64,000 bases of DNA from Rachycentron canadum (GCA_038496675.1 CM076650.1:25336434-25400433), one strand, 5' to 3'. Counted from the first letter of the stretch, positions 34,676 to 48,129 are shown. Notes: generated from the letters alone by a model not told the origin. Made by a program: numbers and translations.

Positions 34676-36127
34676 CAGTATTTGGTGTGAACTCCCTTGG
34701 CACTAAGCATATGTTGAACTCTTTTCTGGAGACTGTCCTGAAGTTTTCTGAGTCATCTTCTGCTCTATTATACCAGGCTCTTTCAGCACTCACCAGAGTT
34801 CCTCTTTAGATTTAGTCTTTTATTTCTCTCTCTGTCCAGCTGATCCCATTCTGCCTCTATAATATTCAGCTCTGGACTCTGTGGAGGTCAGTCCATGACT
34901 GTTAGTGTTTTATCAGCTGGTTTTCTCTCTATATGATTTCACTGCATTAGCAGTGAGCTTGGGATCATTATCATGCTGAAAAATCAAACCATTCCCATTC
35001 AGGCTCTTTCCAGAAGGAATGACATGATGAATTAAAACCTGTCTGTACTTTTCAGCATCATGATCCCATCGATTCAGACGATATCACCAACACCACTGGT
35101 AGAAATGCAGCAGCAGACCAGGACAGAGCCTCCACCATGTTTCACTGAAGGCCTCAAGCATCATTCTTCATCTCTCTCCAACTCTTCTTCTCAGCTGCTG
35201 TCGACCATTGGACCCAAACATCACTAACATGGATTCATCTCTCCATAATCCTCTTTTCCACTGATCTTTATTTCAGTCTTTGTGAGCTTTAACATATCTT
35301 ATCCTTTTCACCCTGTTCCCCTTCTGAAAAAGTGGTTTCTTGTCTGCTGCCCTTCCACAAAGTTCATTCCTGATCCAGCTTCTTCAGACTGTAGAAGGTT
35401 CAACTTGGCTTCATCTTGATGAAGCTGCAGATGCTGAGTCAGGTCCTTGCTGGACTTCTTCTTCTCTCAAAGAAGAAACTCTGAGAAACTTCTCATCAGA
35501 TTTTCAAAGTTTTCTTGTCCTTCCAGTCCTTTTTTTGTCCTGGACTCCTCCTGATTCTTCAAATGTCTTTAAAACAGCTTGAGCACCACATCATCTGTTT
35601 GATGATTTCCCTTTCACAGTGGCCTTGATGATGCTAAATGATAATTTTATCTCTGTCAGATTCTGTGATCTTTGTCATTTTGAATGATGTTATTGAAAGT
35701 TGGTCTTTTACATATCAGCAGCTTCCACTGAGTTAACCTCATACAACATGTGTCTGTAAAGTTCAAGCATCTCCTGCTCAAACCTGGTGTAATGGACCTT
35801 TTTCACAGCATCATGTTGACATGAAATAATCAAATACAAATACAGGTGTTAACAATGACATTAATTCAGGCTCCATTCCATTTAGGTTTAAGAGCCAGGT
35901 TCCTGTTGTTGCTCAAGTGAAGGAGGAGGTCACACTGAGTACTTGACACTTTAGACAATAAATTAGAATAAATTTTTCTCTGATTTTTTTCCTGTTTGTT
36001 AATCCTGCTACACATTTCCTGTATTTTCTGGTTGTATTCTAATAATGGGACAGAGAAATAATTATATATGGTGATTATAGCATCGATAAAACATCAAATT
36101 TAATGGTGGCCTCAGACTTTTACACAG

Positions 36128-36130
<3 letters not shown>
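34676..36130 (-). pseudogene. Tc1-like transposon, decayed transposase
   Basis: Read on the minus strand, 35560-35400 gives QDKKRTGRTRKL, a stop, then KSDEKFLRVSSLREKKKSSK and DLTQHL: the N-terminal DNA-binding part with its GRPRKL-like linker. The same peptide pattern occurs at 63807-63989. Downstream on the minus strand (to about 34680) the DNA matches the catalytic-domain portion of a fish Tc1 family (plus-strand phrases AGTCAGTATTTGGTGTGAAC, GAGCCTCCACCATGTTTCAC). The 5' flank of the coding part, 35880-36130, ends with CTCAGACTTTTACACAGTAC, a Tc1 terminus. Many stops; not active. Confidence 0.65.
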
Positions 36131-36212
<82 letters not shown>

Positions 36213-36242
36213 TGTGTGTGTGTGCATGCGTGCATGTGTGAG
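36131..36242. repeat. Long (TG)n microsatellite
   Basis: Over 50 TG units with a few TA/CA changes near the right end. It begins exactly at the terminus of the Tc1 element. Confidence 0.95.
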
Positions 36243-37384
36243 TATATAAATATTTAAGTATTTATAAATGATTAAATATATGTAATGACCCCCAAGTTCA
36301 AAATTAGCTGTCAAAATAGTTTTACATTTTACAGGAAAATAAAAAAGGGATAGAAGGATTAATATTAAAAACACATTTGGAGCAGTGGAGGTGAAGGAAG
36401 TACCATTTCCACAATGTTGTATTGAAAAACAGAAGCAAGTGGTTCTGAATTGGCAAAGGGGTTTTCAGTGGAAACTGGTGGAAACTGGTGCAACTGGTGA
36501 AACTGGTGGACCATTAAAATCTCTACCAAACATCATGCTCCTCCACGCAATAATTGTCAGCATATTCCACCTTTCGATGTGTTGGACCACTAGACCACCT
36601 CATCTATCCCTGGAGACACACTTGTTTCTCTCTGGATAAAGTAATCCAGTTTCCCCAAAGCTAAACTTGAACTTGAAACTTGAACTCTTTGCACTACTGG
36701 ACTCCATGAAACAGACAACCATTGTTTGACCTTCCACACTCTTTAAGAGTGTGCTTTTTGTTTCTGCAAAGTGGAGAGATGATGCAAAGGCAGCCTGAGT
36801 GCAGAAATCCAGTTATGTCTCTCTCAGGTGAAGAAGGAGCCTGCATCTCAAAGCTTCAGGGCAGAGTGAAAGGTATGCTATGACACACACAGCCCTGGGG
36901 GTCCTTTCCTGTACAGCCTAATTAATTTCACATGCCATGTTCAGCTTGTTAATGCTGGTGTTCAGTGTAAAACAAACGACTGCCGCCACACACCGTCCAC
37001 TTCTGTATTGTCAACATAAATGCGCCCAAGGATTCCTTTGAGATGTAATGGATAAAAAGGGGCTGGAATAATGAATAATTTATCACAGTGTATTAATTTC
37101 ATGGTCTGCTAGTATCTTGGACAATGACACAATGTGTAACATCCTAGTGGAGGAATATTATGCAATTCTCCCTCTTGGGACAAGTCTTAGTGAATGTGTT
37201 TTGAGTTAAATAAAGAGCTGTTAAAAAGGACTGTATGTCTGCATTTTTCCTTGATATCCTAATAAATCACAGAATTTTGATGTTAGTAACAGTGTGACAT
37301 TAATCTTCATGTTTATGAATGCTTTAGTAATAGGGACTCTGTCTGTGGTTAGTGCTAAATCTAATCAAAGCCTGACTACATACA
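36243..37384. other. Unassigned stretch with short tandem repeat
   Basis: At 36466-36511 units close to GGTGAAACT repeat about five times, giving a collagen-like reading that I treat as accidental. Nothing else recognised. Confidence 0.45.
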
Positions 37385-37442
37385 TTATATTATATTATAT
37401 TATATTATATTATATTATATTATATTATATTATATTATATTA
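37385..37442. repeat. (ATATT)n pentanucleotide microsatellite
   Basis: About eleven to twelve perfect five-base units. Confidence 0.95.
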
Positions 37443-38583
37443 ATAAAGCATGCTTGTTTCCATGGGGCATGCAGTGGGCGCCAAAACTCTTGCTTTCCCA
37501 TGGAAAGTGAAAGTCTGTGAAACACTACAGGGAGTTCTCAGGACCCAAATAGAAGTGCATACTTTTACCGAAATAAAATTTTGTATGTACGTGTAAGATA
37601 TCAATAAAATATCAATACAAATATACATTCTTCTTGTTATAAAATGGAGATTTTGGTTGTCTAATCCCATTTTGCCGAATGTCCAATTACTTGACCATTG
37701 AATGACCATTTGACCTTTGAGTTGGTCAGTGTTTCCTATCCATGTGGTAGTTTGCTGGTAGGTAGGTGGAACCTATTAAACGGACTTTACTTATCCTGAC
37801 TCGTAAATAAACTGTCCCAGGCCAGAGATGTCCTCCACACAGATCAAATAAGGCTGTGACAGCAAAACCCCTGAGAGTAGTAAGAGGAAATAAGATGCAA
37901 CAAAAAAAAAACATCATACAACAGTCATAAAATTATATAAATATACGTAAGTACAACCAACCCACTGTAAAACCAGGTAATTCACTGTTTGACACTAAAC
38001 CATAAAAACCATAAAAACTAAATTCATTAATTGAATTAACTGAGTCCTCATTCATGCCCCCCAGGAATTCATTTTTACAATAAAAAATTGTGCACAAAAC
38101 TAGAGATACTCTGTATTTATACTGTATGAATGGTTGTTTAACCAAACTCAAAATGAATGAGTGCATAAATTAACACACTTGATCATTTCTGTATTTGTAT
38201 AAATCCTTTTTTGATTGATCTTAGCAATTATTTTGACATAGTGGATTTTTGACTTTCATGAGCTATAAGCCTTAATTATTGAAATTAAAACAAAAAAAAT
38301 AAAAATGCTTCAAATAATGTACTATATGTGTTATGAATCTAGAATATATGAAAGTTTTACTTTTTGAATTTAATAACAAAAAAAACAAACTTTTCAACGA
38401 TATTCTAATTTTTAATATACTTGTACATTGGGAGGGGCTGCAATCCTTATAATTACTGCTGTGGTTAATAATATGAACAGTAGATGTTTGTTCTGTTTAT
38501 TAGATACAAGCAGCATCTAAATACAGTGATAAAATAGCTGTCTATCTCTGTATGAACCTAAAACTGAACACGTTGCTTGGTGC

Positions 38584-38584
<1 letters not shown>
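37443..38584. other. Unassigned stretch
   Basis: AT-rich, nothing recognised. A tandem ACCATAAAA pair lies near 38000-38018. Confidence 0.45.

Positions 38585-38638
<54 letters not shown>
38585..38638. repeat. (AC)n microsatellite
   Basis: 27 perfect AC units. Confidence 0.95.
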
Positions 38639-38641
<3 letters not shown>

Positions 38642-40710
38642 CACTCACAAACACAACTCTAATTGAATCCAGTCAAGGAAGTCTCTGAGCTGCAAGTATT
38701 ATTATTTATCTGCCAACTGAGTCAAAGCTAAATCTTTTTACTGTTATTTTTGATTGCACCAGTCTAATGTTTATCTTGCGGATGAAATATGGCTACCAGT
38801 CTTCAACAATCATATATCATATCTATCAGTGGCACGAGATGTAGAGTTCAGTGCAGCGCATTCTTGACCGCATAAAAACTGAGGAATTAGAGTACGAGTA
38901 TGACGCCTTAGCCGGGCCTCACCATATTTGTATGTCTTTTTAAAACTGAGATACAATCTTGCAGAGGTGCTGTGACCCCTGCTGCATGGCAATTAATATA
39001 GTCCATGATTAATTCCCTGCAATAATGAAGAAGCAAGCCCCATGTCTTATGGAAATGCATTTATTACAATAATGCAACTCAACTGCCCTTAGCCAGTTCA
39101 TTTGGCATAGCCATATCTTAATGAAAGATGAATGCTAATATTGAATCCATGCCATTTAAGGTTTATCATACTAATAAATCCTGTATACTGTTGTATACTG
39201 TTGAGTTACACAAAACCGTTTGGTTGTATTTCCAAAGCAAGCATTTAACTTTGACCATTTAATCATATAGATGACAAGTAATGGATATCAGAGCTATATC
39301 CATAGCAAAAAAACAACACAAGTGACATGACTTACACAGGAGTCATCAAAAACCTTCGAACTGCTGGTGTGGTGTTCAGAGGCTTTCTCTGGGTGGGGTG
39401 GGCAGCATATTTTATATGGGGAATCAATGATCTGGAGCTCTGTGACCTTTCTGCTGATCTAACCATAGCTGTGAATGACAAGTGCACTGATTCCTGTAGC
39501 AGGTGCTTTGTTCCTACATTAAAGGTGAAAGTGCTGCTGTGACAGGAACAGGGGCTGACCACAGAACAAGAAATGTAATAACATCCACACAAGCCACAGA
39601 TTTCATTTTCATATCCTCTTGCCAAATTTCTTTCATTCTAAAAGATCATTAAAATGGATTTCAGTGGTAATAAATGTGCCTTTGACTTTACTTTCTAAAC
39701 ATTTGCCCCTTTTGATTTGTAATTCCTTTTAATGGAAAATTCAAAATGAAGAATAATCGTCCTTATCTCAGCAAACAGCTGATGTTCATGCTGCACCAAC
39801 TGCAAGCAATCCGTGTGTCAGGAATTCAAATATCAGTGGCAAGGGGGTTTTGTCCCAGTGAAGAGAAAACATTGCTGTGACAGGAGACATAAATAACCTT
39901 GAGTTCTCATTGACAGCTTGTTACTCAGTCTTTATTAGCAAAAGCAGCCTATAAATCATGGCCCTGAAAATGATTAGCTCAACATATGAGCTGTGGTGTT
40001 TGTCAGGAAAGAAGTGAGTAGAATTAACTGAGAGAGTTGGGAATATATAGCAACACACATTACACTGCGTTTAATTAAATTCACCTGTTATCTCACGATA
40101 AATATATCTGGATTTTACTTTGGATACTTTGGAAGATAAAGTCAATCTCCGAGCCCAGCAGAATCCTCTTTTTTCCCTGTAAAATAAATGATTCACTCAC
40201 TATTTCTTTGAATATGCAACACTTGTTGCAGGGTTGCACTATGCTCAACTGTGCCTCATTCTCTACCAGATGATTTTTAGGGACCTTGAAAGAAGCATGC
40301 ATGTTTGACCTTGAAGCACCTTGCACCGTATTCTGTAGGCTATGGCCCCTGGCCCCTGGCCCCTGGAAATGCGTGGCAGTTTAGCATTGCAGGTAGTTAG
40401 GGGAGTCCCATTTTACTCCTCAAATGAACTACCTTTACTCTAAGGCTCATATATTTGTGTTTCATTCTCTTGGTTCCTGATAGAGGTAAGATGACAGTAA
40501 TAAGGCAAACTAACAGGGAATTACAGCAACTCCTTTTTCACTTTAGCGCTATGACAAACAGAGCAGTAAGAGTCTCATGTCCAATTAGTTTTTTTATGGG
40601 ATTCTTTCTGCAGTTTCTTTGACTTGTATGTGAGACCCTGATAGCCTATTTTTATTATCTTTGTCATTCGTGTCCTATTTCTTTTTGTGTCTCTCTCATG
40701 TAGCCTTATT
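38639..40710. other. Unassigned stretch
   Basis: No gene or transposon recognised. GGCCCCT occurs three times in tandem at about 40344-40366. Frames at 39327-39625 lack motifs. Confidence 0.45.
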
Positions 40711-41262
40711 TACTGTATGACCACATTATGACCACCTGCCTAATATTGTTTGACCGCCTGAACAGCCCTTGAGGCATGGACTCTGCAGGACCGCTGAAGG
40801 TGTGCTGTGGTATCTAGCGCTACAACGTTAGCAACAGCTTGATGGGACCTCCATGGTTCGGATCTGTTTGTCCAGTACATCCCACGGATGCTCAATTGCG
40901 TTGAGTTGTGGGGAACCTGGGGGCCAATTCAGCACTTTGAACTTGTTGTAAAACCATTCCTGAGGCATTTTTGCAGTGTGGCAGGCCACATTATCCTGCT
41001 GAAGGAGGCCACTATCATACCAGGGAATCTCACTAACATTAAAATTTGGTCTGCAACAATTTTTAGGTAGGTGGTACATTTTAAAGAAAAATCCACATGA
41101 ATAGCAGGACCCATTACCGAAAGGATCAGACAGCCTCTGCCGGCCAATTCTGATGTTCTCGTGCCCATTGTGCTCATGACACTGTCCCTGGTTCATTCAT
41201 TTTCCCTCTTTGGACCACTTTTGGTCGATGCTGACCACTGCAGACTGGAAACGTCCTGTGAC
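40711..41262 (-). pseudogene. Tc1-like transposon, C-terminal half, minus
   Basis: The left end TACTGTATGACCACATTATG (40711-40730) followed by ACCACCTGCCTAATATTG is a familiar fish Tc1-like terminus. The minus frame 41196-40828 reads, in its last part, GLLQQDNVACHTAKMPQEWF and NWPPGSPQLNAIEHPWDVLD. Asp is at 40995-40993 and Glu at 40893-40891, 33 residues apart here, probably after a small deletion because the family's usual spacing appears longer. The N-terminal part has been lost: similarity stops near 41262. A second copy lies at 59882-60700 on the plus strand. Confidence 0.75.
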
Positions 41263-41594
41263 ATGTTAACATAAGTGAAACATTTTCTCTCAGCACACTG
41301 AACTCATCAGTCTACTGCCCTTTGATGCATTTCTCCAATTCAACTGTAGATTATTACTGGTTTTCGGCTTCACGTGAGATTACATTATTCACAGCACTTT
41401 GAGGACATAAACACAGGTCATATGGCACCTAAACTGGTGGGGCAGTCAGAAAGTCTGGGGGGGGGCATTTCCCCCACTGTGCCAATGCCTAGAGTTGAAC
41501 CCAGTGTTCTTTTTTATCCTGTCCTGTCTGATGTCTAATGTATTAGGTTATTAATATTATTTACCCTATTGTTTAACATACACTGATACACAAC
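41263..41594. other. Unassigned stretch
   Basis: G run 41456-41465; nothing else recognised. Confidence 0.45.
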
Positions 41595-41606
41595 ACCCCC
41601 CCCCCC

Positions 41607-41641
<35 letters not shown>
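41595..41641. repeat. Poly-C followed by (CA)n
   Basis: About 15 C then 16 CA units. Confidence 0.95.
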
Positions 41642-42879
41642 GCAACATAGCAGCAATATGCTTCCATACAAACCAGATCTAAAACAAAAGGGAATAATGC
41701 ACTTCCATGTTCCTGGGAACTTCCATTGAATGCAATTATTGCTGGACTGGCAATTCTATGCTAATAAATCAATCCTAACAACTTTATAAGGTAGTAATTT
41801 ATCAGGTAATGTATTTCATTTCATACTCATTTCTATTGGCCATATGTGCCTCAAAAAATCTATTTTATTTTATTTTTACTACATTATCAAAATCAAATAA
41901 CATCAATAAGATTCATTATCTAACACAGAGCATCTGGACATAATGTGACAAATAGACCCCCATCCCTAAGATAATATTGCAACTATTATTGCAGATCAGA
42001 AAAGTGCCAGACGAAGTAGATGAGCCAAATACTTGGTAACGCATATTCATTAGACTGAGCCCATATAGTTTAGAGTCGAGATCATCCTGGGCATTTACTG
42101 AATATGCAGGTCCGGCTTCTATATACTCTCACTAATGAGGTCACCGAGTTTCACACTTTTTCAAGGGATCCAGCTGCCTTACTAAGACTAGGTTGTGTAT
42201 GCAAATGAACCTGCTGCTGATAATCTTATTTAGAAGCCTATCAACATTTCATCCTCTCAGCTGGTTGATTTTGCATGTATCACCAATTCTATGAATATGC
42301 AATTTAAAATTGACATAGGACCTGGATACATGGTAAGCGGTCAAAAAATGTTAAGGTTTGCAGTCAGAAAAACCTGAGTTTAATTATAGTCCAGCTGCTA
42401 CCAGGATGTTGTTATAACTGCATGAAACAGAACAAGATTTTTTTTATTTTTTATTTTATTGTTTATTCATTTTGATGTTTTCTTCTAATTGCTTCTATTG
42501 TTCTCTCACAAGCTTTTCAGACACAAATCACTCATGCCGGTTGATGTCATTATGAAAGAATGTCCCTGATAGAGTCTGCTGATTTATGCACACTCATTTT
42601 GAAAAAAAAAAAAAAAAAAAAATCATATTCTCTCTTTCAAACACCTGGCCTCCTGGTCTCTATAACCTTGTACACAATATACCTTTCATTTTAGTCCCTG
42701 GCAAAAAAAACTAACAAACTAAATTAGAATAAATAAAAATAAAATCTACTTTCTTAAATCAGATAAATGAAATATAAATTACATTGTTGGAAAAGTGGTA
42801 CACACTAAGAAAAATTTTTTTTTATAAAGGTTAGGGTTAAAAGAATGCCGTTGGGAATATACAGAAGCTGAGAAATGAA
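41642..42879. other. Unassigned stretch
   Basis: Contains poly-A 42602-42622. The 42040-42310 part holds an exact octamer ATGCAAAT (42199-42206) and a second ATGCAAT core near 42297; it could be a regulatory element, on appearance only. Confidence 0.4.
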
Positions 42880-43127
42880 TTTAGCTAGGTTAGCACCTTT
42901 GTCTTACAGCAAGAAGGTTCTGGGTTCAATTCCCAGCCCAGGGGCCTTCTGTGCCTGCATAGGTTCCCTATAGGTACTCCTATTTCCTCTGACAGTCCAA
43001 AGACATGCATGTTTAGGTTAATTGCTGAACTTCTCCGTATGTCTCTATATGTCTCTATATGCCTGCAATTGACTGGCAGACAGTGTGTACCATGACGGAT
43101 AAGCAGAATAGGTAATGGCTGCATTAT
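42880..43127 (+). mobile_element. tRNA-type SINE, degenerate
   Basis: Follows the layout of a widespread teleost SINE: an A-box-like TAGCTAGGTTAGCAC, then CTTACAGCAAGAAGGTTCTG, a B box GGTTCAATTCC at 42923-42933, then GACAGTCCAAAGACATGCAT (42995-43014) and a 3' end GGATAAGCAGAATAGGTAAT. These are RNA polymerase III type promoter boxes. Substitutions are frequent, so the copy is old. No tRNA gene is implied. Confidence 0.65.
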
Positions 43128-46100
43128 AAATTAGAGCACCCTTGCGTGAAGCTAAGGCATCATGTTCGAATTCTAAATTTCCCCTAATTCACCTGCTATA
43201 TTCCAAATGGAGACAAAACACCCTTTATGGGAGGCTATTATGATGTCAGTGATTATCTATTTCTCATTTCATGTGCCCTGGACCATCACAGATATTCAGC
43301 TCTCTGCACCACTTCCCTTTAGTGTCCTTTCTCAGCCCACTCTGGTCACCTCATGTTTCACTGTATATCATATAAGATAGTTCTGGCTATTATTCACAGC
43401 CTTTTTTTTTTTTTTGCTCCTGCAGTGAATACTGCCACATTGTGTGAAGGCCTGACACCTTGACATGAAGATCTGGAAGGAGACTCCTTTCTCAGCAGGG
43501 GAAGAGCATGCTGGTGTGTTCACATGTGGGTAGAGGTAGTATACGTAAGTCTTGTTTTGTGCATATCGTGCACAGCCTTTTGCACAGCTAGTGCATGGAC
43601 CTGTTTGGAACTGCAAGCACAACATAAGCACAACAGCCACCAAGATGCAGCCCCCTCACTGTCAGCTCTATGTGTCCCACCAACATTTACAGCTGAATCT
43701 GAAATAGATTTGGGCACTGATTTGGTGAGCACAAAGAAAACAAGGTGACCAACTGCTCTTTTTCTTAGTAAGATTAGCATTGTATTGCTACTTTCTTTTG
43801 TCACTGCTTGCTGTGTGAATAGGACAATAATAGCTTCAATTTCATCGTCATTAAATACTGAGCGGTAATAATAGAAATGTGCTGAAGTCAGACTTTTAGT
43901 GGAGAAAGATGATACCCCTGAAAAGCGGAGACGTTGAGACGTGTAAAGCCTTTTTTTTTTCTTTTTTTCTTGCAGTTACTGATTCACTGCAAATTAAATT
44001 CAGTATTTAATTCAGAAGTTTATACTGCCCTAAAAGAAGGTCGCTTAACATTAGGCATAATTTACACAGCAAACACAATAAGTTATTGTTGACTATTATG
44101 ATTAATAACATATATACATTTTAAAAGCCGCAATTGATATTCTCTATATCCTCCGATAGCCGTTTCCCACTTTTTCCAAAAATAATTTCCCTACTGATTG
44201 TCGGGGTTGGGGGAGCTCAATTGATGAGAAGGAATCATGATTGGACCTTTGCCTCATCTGAGTAGATAAATCAGAGACTAGAGCGGTCTCAGTGACCCTC
44301 ATTTCCCCTGACGGTGTCTCAAAAAGCGCAGCTGATGCTCAGGTATGTGGAGGATAATGTGATTCCAGATCATTGCAAACACCATTGCTATGCAGACAAT
44401 GGGGTAGGAAAATGAGGCCGTCCTCAAAATTGCCATGTAGGATTACAGAGATGTCTCCCCCCAGTCAGCAGCATTTGTTAAATTCAGATTGAATCAGCAG
44501 TGTTGTGCTAACACAGACGATTAGGGAAAATAGGCTGCGGTTCAGCATTTCACAGTGCAGACACAGTCTTGCATTTTACTCTTTAAAGGTTACGTGAGTC
44601 TTGAAATGAATGGCAAATCTGTTACATAGTATAGCAGCTATTGGAGTGGCACTGCCTTCGTAAGCGTGAACAGTCTTTATGCCCTGGATATTTCCAGCCT
44701 CTTGATATGCTGTAAAACAAACAGAGCAGCAAGAAAACCCCTACAAGAACTTAATCCCTGGAACTGAACCTGCTGCTTCTATTGTTTTAGCTGATACTGC
44801 TGCCACTATAGTATATACTTTCTCTATCCATTCAAAATAATAAGAACTCCCTGTGTCCTGTACATTTGGAGCTCTGTCATCATTCGGAGTCCCAAGAGAT
44901 TTATTTCTTCACACCATGATGGCTCCAGTCACTTCCACTGTCTAAATTTGGATTCCTCTGTTTTGTGGCATGGTGCTAATATGGTCCTCAGTAATTTGAT
45001 GGTTACCTCAGTCCATTAGTTGGAACTTGGAACCAGCTTGTGAAAACAGTTATTTTCCCATTAACCATTCCAGTACTTTATCAAACCAAAGCTGGCTGTG
45101 GTCTGAAACCGCAACATAAAACATCTGCGGAAGAAACAATGCAATTATAGGCGCCATCTGGTACAATAACACAGAAGAATAGATATGTGTATATATAACA
45201 CATGTATATACATATATATAACACTAACAAACAGATGGCAGGGGTGTTAGTTTGTTTGACGGACACACAATAGGAATAAGGGAACCTTCCTAAGTCCAAT
45301 TATCAATGGCAGCATTCTGCTGTTGTTGAGGAAGAAATAGTAAGACATGGCTGCTGGAGGCACTGGAGCCATTGGTTAGTTAAAGCACTTACACACACCT
45401 TAGAACGACAAAGCAGCACCCAGCTAGACAAAGTTTTCATGAAATGTTTGGACCATTTAAAGGTCAGTGTGGTGGACTTGGTGAACACTGACATCACATG
45501 TTCAATAACCTGTGCCTAGAAGAGGATGCTGGAGAATCATCCTGTTACATTCCACCTAATGACCACACAATTAATTACTACTTTAAAGGTTTGCCCTCAT
45601 TTGTGTTCGCTCCATTAGCAAAAAGCAAAATTAGCTTAAGTAATGCTTTGAAAGAGATCATTAGGATCTCTTACTGGAGGACACTAAGCAATTACAGTGA
45701 CAAAGTCTACTCTGTATCAACTCCTTGCAGTGACTGGCCATTCAGAAAAATGGGAGGGGAGATGGATGAGAATCTGCTTTCCCTCTTACTCTGCTCAGCA
45801 TTGGGAACATATCGTCTCCATGAAAAGCTAATCAAAAAAAGTTCACATGTAATTGCATTCGCCGAAATTAGCCTCCCGAACCAATCTCAGTTCAGCATCT
45901 GTTGACTTGTTCAACGCTTCAATATGTATATGTACAAAACAGGATATACCCATCATCCAGAGCCTTTCAAATACGGCAACAATGAAACTTCCACAGAAAC
46001 GCATCCAAGAACGTGTCCATATTTGGGTGGAATTATAGGAATGCATTCGGCACGAACTCCTGTAGAAAACAAAGTTGACTAATACATTCTTATTCAAATC

Positions 46101-46766
46101 TCACAGACAAGAAAATTACCTTTTCACTGGGAGCTTATAAGGAGATCAACACAAAGAGCTGCACCAATCACAAACATAATGAGGGAAAATGTGCATCACC
46201 GCAAAAATGGAAGCCTCTCAGTTATTTCAGTGTATTCACTATTAGGTCCAGAGGTCTGGTTCTGGATTTTATGTAGGCTATGGATTGTTTCTCTCTGAAA
46301 TTGCAGGATTTAGCACTTGTTTTTAGGTAAGACAGCTCACACTGTTAGTGTGTTCACAGCTGTTGAATATTGCTAACATTTGTCAGGCTCTGCGTGTGAC
46401 GTGTTTAGTTTCACTTTAGGACTTCCTGACTGGTAGAGGAGCAGACAAATGGGTTTGGCTGAAAAATGTCACATTGTTATGTTTCTAATTACAAATTAAA
46501 CATGCGTGCAGAATCTTGTCAAAATCCTGTGTGGTTGATTAAATTCCATATTGAGACAGTTTAGCTGCACTTCCTTACACTGCAATCACTTCTAATCTGG
46601 TTTTGTGACAGTGAAGTTCACCTTTACCTTGATCCACTACTGTATTAATATTATTATATTATTATTATCAGGGGTCCAAGTCCAAAAGAGCTGGGGGCCA
46701 CACATGCAAGCAATACTGGTCAGTGTATTTATCATCAAGATTTCTTTAGATTATCTTTATTATTCC
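43128..46766. other. Long unassigned stretch
   Basis: No gene or known transposon recognised. T runs at 43400-43415 and 43951-43967. The 135-codon plus frame at 45498-45905 is the longest unexplained one but has no motif and is overlapped by another on the opposite strand. AT/CA-type low complexity at 45183-45222. Confidence 0.4.
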
Positions 46767-46800
46767 AATTCAAATCTGCATTAAACTGCAGATTTGAATT
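46767..46800. repeat. Perfect 14-bp stem hairpin
   Basis: AATTCAAATCTGCA (46767-46780), six-base loop TTAAAC, then the exact complement TGCAGATTTGAATT (46787-46800). No terminator or RNA gene can be assigned in a eukaryote from this alone. Confidence 0.9.
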
Positions 46801-47220
46801 TGTGGATAATTCCCATCAAACATTATGAAGTTTTAGCCATTTTTAGGGACAAATGGTGAGTCTGTAGCCAGCGACTTTGATAATCTGGCCGTAACATTTT
46901 CACCAGTTTTGCACATGTGACGTCATCACCTCAATTTGCGTGAAGGCGTGTTTAGCGCATGTCGTACGCCTCTGTCTCCACTGCGCGGTGAACAAAACTC
47001 AACACCAAGGCCAGAGGTTTGAAATCCCAAATGTCTTAACTCCCGATTGAGTCCTGCTTTTGTGGTGTTGAAATGCTTGCAAATTGCTTGTTTTTTTTTA
47101 CAGTTGATTGTAAAGTGTATTCATTACTCAATTCATCCGTTCACTGCATTCTTTTTCATTTTCATTTCCCTTTTCATAGTGAAAAAAGGAAAAAAGGCTT
47201 TGCTCTGGTGTAATTTTTCA
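46801..47220. other. Unassigned stretch
   Basis: A few CpGs near 46890-46990; nothing recognised. Confidence 0.45.
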
Positions 47221-47600
47221 AGATCATACATAAACTGAACCAATAATAATATGGCTACAAATAACCAAGCAGAATAGAAATACAAACAAATTAACCAATC
47301 AGAGAATGCCTAAAAATCAACCATTAAGAATGTTGCAACAAACCAAACCAAAAATCTGAATACAGCTGAGAAGAAACTAACCCATCAGAATATGACTAGA
47401 AACCAACTAACCAATCAGATTACTATTTAAAAAAAAAAAACACCCAATGGGGATATGTCTAAAACCCAATTAACCTATCAGAATAGAGCTACCAACAAAT
47501 CAGGCAATTAAAATATGTGCTACATATAAACCAATGACAATACAAAAGAAAACCCAATGATAATACAAAAACCCCAATGTTTTTTAAAAAATCAAACAAT
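47221..47600. repeat. Degenerate CCAATCAG minisatellite, block 1
   Basis: Diverged tandem units of roughly 30 bp built on ACCAATCAGAATA followed by a GACTACAAA-like part. Good units start near 47294, 47390, 47418 and 47483; others are more decayed. The core CCAATCAG equals the preferred NF-Y (CCAAT-box) site, but function is not shown. Confidence 0.65.
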
Positions 47601-48129
47601 TAAAATATGCAGAAAGAATCAGTGTTGTTACATCTACAAAACTGTCTGCTTCAGCAACAAGCTGAAAGGGTGAGGTCTGCGAGATTTGTGACGGGAAGGC
47701 GGCAGCTGATTCATTTTTGATGTTGCTCCAGTATCTCCAGACATGTCGCGGTTTGATGAGGCTGGCAGTTTGCATTTGCTCCCAAAGTTTTGTGAGAGCA
47801 ATCTTGACACTTTCTTTTCATTGTTTGACCAGGTAGCTGGAAAAAGGAATTGGCCTGACTCAGAGTGTACACTGTTACGCCGCTGCAATGTGTGTTGACT
47901 GGTAAGGCTCAGGAAGCTCACGGTTCCTCTCTAGCGAGTGAAAGCCAGAGCTATTCTTCAGTTATGGTGGATGTGTTGACAGTGTATGAGCTCGTACTAC
48001 AAGCTTACAGGCAGTGTTGGGGAAAGCGGCATGCAGCTCTTAATGTTAGAACATTTGACTAACATTGAATTTGAGCAAGTTAATAGTTTTGGAGCAATTT
48101 AAAAGTACTTTAAAAGTCCCATCTACATG
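47601..48129. other. Unassigned sequence between array blocks
   Basis: Different in character from the array. The 95-codon minus frame 47921-47634 has no known motif. It could be an insertion into the array. Confidence 0.35.

Noticed and set aside
36466..36511. Collagen-like Gly-Glu-Thr-Gly reading
   Set aside because: Produced by a nine-base DNA tandem repeat; too short and isolated to be a collagen gene.
42880..42960. Possible tRNA gene
   Set aside because: Only the A/B promoter boxes of a SINE are present; no cloverleaf can be folded.
45498..45905. 135-codon plus-strand frame
   Set aside because: No recognisable motif, no splice or promoter context, and partly overlapped by a minus frame; probably chance.
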